In this document: piece after piece, positions 28,445 to 29,479 of the stretch
Layout of the letters: each line of letters opens with the position of its first letter
Position numbering within the stretch: the stretch's first letter is position 1
Assembly: GCA_001871435.1 (NCBI GenBank)
Contig: MNVC01000024.1
Span: 1-29,479, forward strand
DNA: 29,479 bases
DNA from: Candidatus Magasanikbacteria bacterium CG1_02_32_51
GTDB lineage: Bacteria; Patescibacteriota; Patescibacteriia; Magasanikbacterales; UBA922
Reading direction: 5' to 3'
Notes under the pieces: generated by a model
Seen by the model: only the letters and a program-made list of their open reading frames with translations
Told to the model about the DNA's origin: nothing
The model's database searches: none
Translations under genes and position numbers: made by a program

Positions 28445-29086
28445 ATGGAATTTGTTTCAATGATTTTTTTTCTCATCGTAATTGTTATTTCAGCAATTAT
28501 CCATGAATATTCTCATGGTTGGACAGCTGATATGCTTGGCGATCCTACAGCTCGTTATGCTGGTAGACTTACCCTCAATCCAATGGTTCATGTGGATTTG
28601 TTTGGTACCTTTCTTATGCCACTTATTTTGTTTTTAGCTACTGTTTCTACTGGGCATCCCTTTCTTTTTGCTTCTGCCAAACCAGTGCCTTACAACCCCT
28701 ACAATTTGAAAAATCAAAAATGGGGACCAGTTCTTGTGGCGCTAGCAGGACCATTGTCGAATTTATCTTTGGCTTTTGTCTTTGGGTTACTTGTCAGGTT
28801 TATACCAACTAGCAGTCAATTTTTGACTAACATGGTTGGATTGTTTTCTATCGTAGTTTATGCCAATGTTTTGTTGGCAGTCTTCAATCTTATGCCAATT
28901 CCACCACTTGATGGATCAAAATTACTTTATGCTATTTTGCCAGATTCCATGTGGAAAGTGAAACAAGTTTTGGAACAGTATGGTTTTTTCATTTTGATTA
29001 TATTTATTTTTATGTTTGCAGATATTTTAACACCTGTTATTTCTTTTGTTTATGATTTGTTTGTTGGTGGGGGAGGATTGTTTTAA
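28445..29086 (+). CDS. Site-2 protease family (M50) membrane metalloprotease
   Basis: A 213-residue polytopic protein. HEYSH (20-24) in the first membrane segment is the zinc-binding HExxH. NLMPIPPLDG (148-157), in a later segment, gives the third zinc ligand D156. 'GRLTLNPMVHVDLFGTFLMP' and 'AGPLSNLSLA' are typical of the short M50B group. Such proteases cut within membrane helices, for example of anti-sigma factors. There is no PDZ domain, so it is the minimal form. The target is unknown, and no anti-sigma factor is nearby. Confidence 0.92.
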   Translation: MEFVSMIFFLIVIVISAIIHEYSHGWTADMLGDPTARYAGRLTLNPMVHVDLFGTFLMPLILFLATVSTGHPFLFASAKPVPYNPYNLKNQKWGPVLVALAGPLSNLSLAFVFGLLVRFIPTSSQFLTNMVGLFSIVVYANVLLAVFNLMPIPPLDGSKLLYAILPDSMWKVKQVLEQYGFFILIIFIFMFADILTPVISFVYDLFVGGGGLF

Positions 29087-29173
29087 GACAATGATCAACT
29101 TTTCTTCCTATTTAGCGATTAGGGGAGGTCTGGAGAAAAATAAAACTTAATTTATAATTAAATATGGTTATAT

Positions 29174-29218
29174 TGCAACGGTAGGGACAGGTCTAGACCT
29201 GTCCCTACGGACGTTGCA
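29174..29218. repeat. 28-bp perfect palindrome inside a 45-bp hairpin
   Basis: GTAGGGACAGGT (29081+100, i.e. 29181-29192) CTAG (29193-29196) and ACCTGTCCCTAC (29197-29208) form a perfect palindrome. Outside it TGCAACG (29174-29180) pairs with CGTTGCA (29212-29218). It lies about 60 bp before the apparent left end of the rightward IS. Confidence 0.9.
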
Positions 29219-29275
29219 CGAGAGAAAACATCCTGTACACAATCCTGTACGCGAGCTGTCCCGCCCATATGATAA

Positions 29276-29328
29276 TGTCATAGGGTGAGCAAAATAGAAA
29301 TGTCATAGTTAACTAATTTTGTGTCATA
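29276..29328 (+). repeat. Three TGTCATA direct repeats upstream of the right transposase
   Basis: TGTCATA at 29276-29282, 29301-29307 and 29322-29328, spaced 25 and 21 bp apart. Short direct repeats upstream of a transposase gene are often transposase-binding sites near the IS end. The exact end of the element cannot be fixed from one side. Confidence 0.55.
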
Positions 29329-29365
29329 ATTGTTCTAGATTAAAATAATTAATTTAGACAATAAT

Positions 29366-29479
29366 ATGAAACAAAATCAACTAATAACTATGACTAAAAA
29401 AGAAGCTAAACGTTATGAGATAATTAAGGATTTGTTAGCTAAAAAATTAGATGGCAGCGAAGCTACCAAACAACTCCAC
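29366..29479 (+). CDS. Transposase N-terminus, ISNCY-like (runs off the window)
   Basis: From ATG 29366 to the window edge there are 38 residues without a stop; ATG 29390 is an alternative start. The segment KKEAKRYEIIKDLLAKKLDG, followed by SEATKQLH, resembles the N-terminal helix-turn-helix of ISNCY-family DDE transposases common in CPR genomes, as I recall them. Only the first helix and the start of the next are visible. The TGTCATA repeats upstream support an IS end. Confidence 0.65.
   Translation, partial: MKQNQLITMTKKEAKRYEIIKDLLAKKLDGSEATKQLH

Overview
The window is AT-rich chromosomal DNA. It most likely comes from a Candidate Phyla Radiation (Patescibacteria) bacterium, Parcubacteria/ABY1-like. 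This rests on the gene set (YraN, a YidC without a large periplasmic domain, MltG, a long Ndk, a 57-residue zinc-type bL28, QueA and Tgt as the only queuosine genes seen), on A/T-only leaders that almost never carry a Shine-Dalgarno sequence, and on many GC-rich palindromic repeats in AT-rich spacers. UGA is used as stop and an RF2 gene is present, so the code is standard rather than the UGA-recoded SR1/Gracilibacteria type. The lineage is inferred, not proven.

Layout: (1) 1-190, the start of a leftward transposase-like gene. (2) 330-3900, methyltransferase, yraN, nusA, yidC and a PRC-barrel-like gene ending at a strong terminator. (3) 3964-6485, a nucleotidyltransferase and an O-antigen ligase/polymerase-like membrane protein, separated by a nested repeat. 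(4) 6487-9079, the groES-groEL locus, preceded by a highly folded element and by a near-consensus promoter with a CIRCE-type operator, and closed by a terminator. (5) 9330-16855, prfB, a PAP2 phosphatase, mannose-1-phosphate guanylyltransferase, mltG, malic enzyme, queA and a CAP-domain lipoprotein, all rightward. (6) 16942-18760, leftward rlmH (frameshifted) and tgt. (7) 19026-22792, a small internally duplicated protein, a UvrD-type helicase, ndk, and a leftward Nudix gene broken by a 7-bp duplication. (8) 22793-24371, a 1.5-kb hairpin-rich tract with three short ORFs and a strong candidate for an independent structured RNA. (9) 24372-27475, a PP2C-like phosphatase (frameshifted), a disordered protein, an ABC ATPase and its permease. 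(10) 27523-29086, a YunG-like protein, leftward rpmB and an M50 site-2 protease. (11) 29174-29479, a palindrome, short iterons and the start of a rightward ISNCY-type transposase.

Working together: the envelope genes (mannose activation, PAP2 lipid-carrier phosphatase, O-antigen ligase-like protein, MltG, YidC, CAP lipoprotein, ABC-2 exporter) suggest surface polysaccharide and cell-wall metabolism. NusA, RF2, YraN, RlmH, QueA, Tgt and bL28 are information-processing genes. GroESL is under apparent HrcA/CIRCE control.

Most notable: a 30-bp perfect palindrome (half-site TCCGCCCAAGGCGGA) that has no stop codon in any frame lies in frame inside both nusA and the helicase gene, always read as SAxGGSAxGG, and also lies in spacers. 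The second highlight is a perfect TTGACA-N17-TATAAT promoter that drives a rod-like folded transcript of about 175 nt, ends at an intrinsic terminator, and is separate from the next gene's own promoter. Four genes (rlmH, Nudix, PP2C, CAP lipoprotein) look frameshifted. I saw no tRNA, rRNA or CRISPR array.

Long gene-free stretches: 6430-6871 holds a terminator, a promoter, a repeat, the folded element and the groES control region. 8981-9329 holds a GC-rich repeat, a terminator and a repeat unit. 22793-22968 shows nothing I can name. 22969-23385 holds a small ORF and hairpins.
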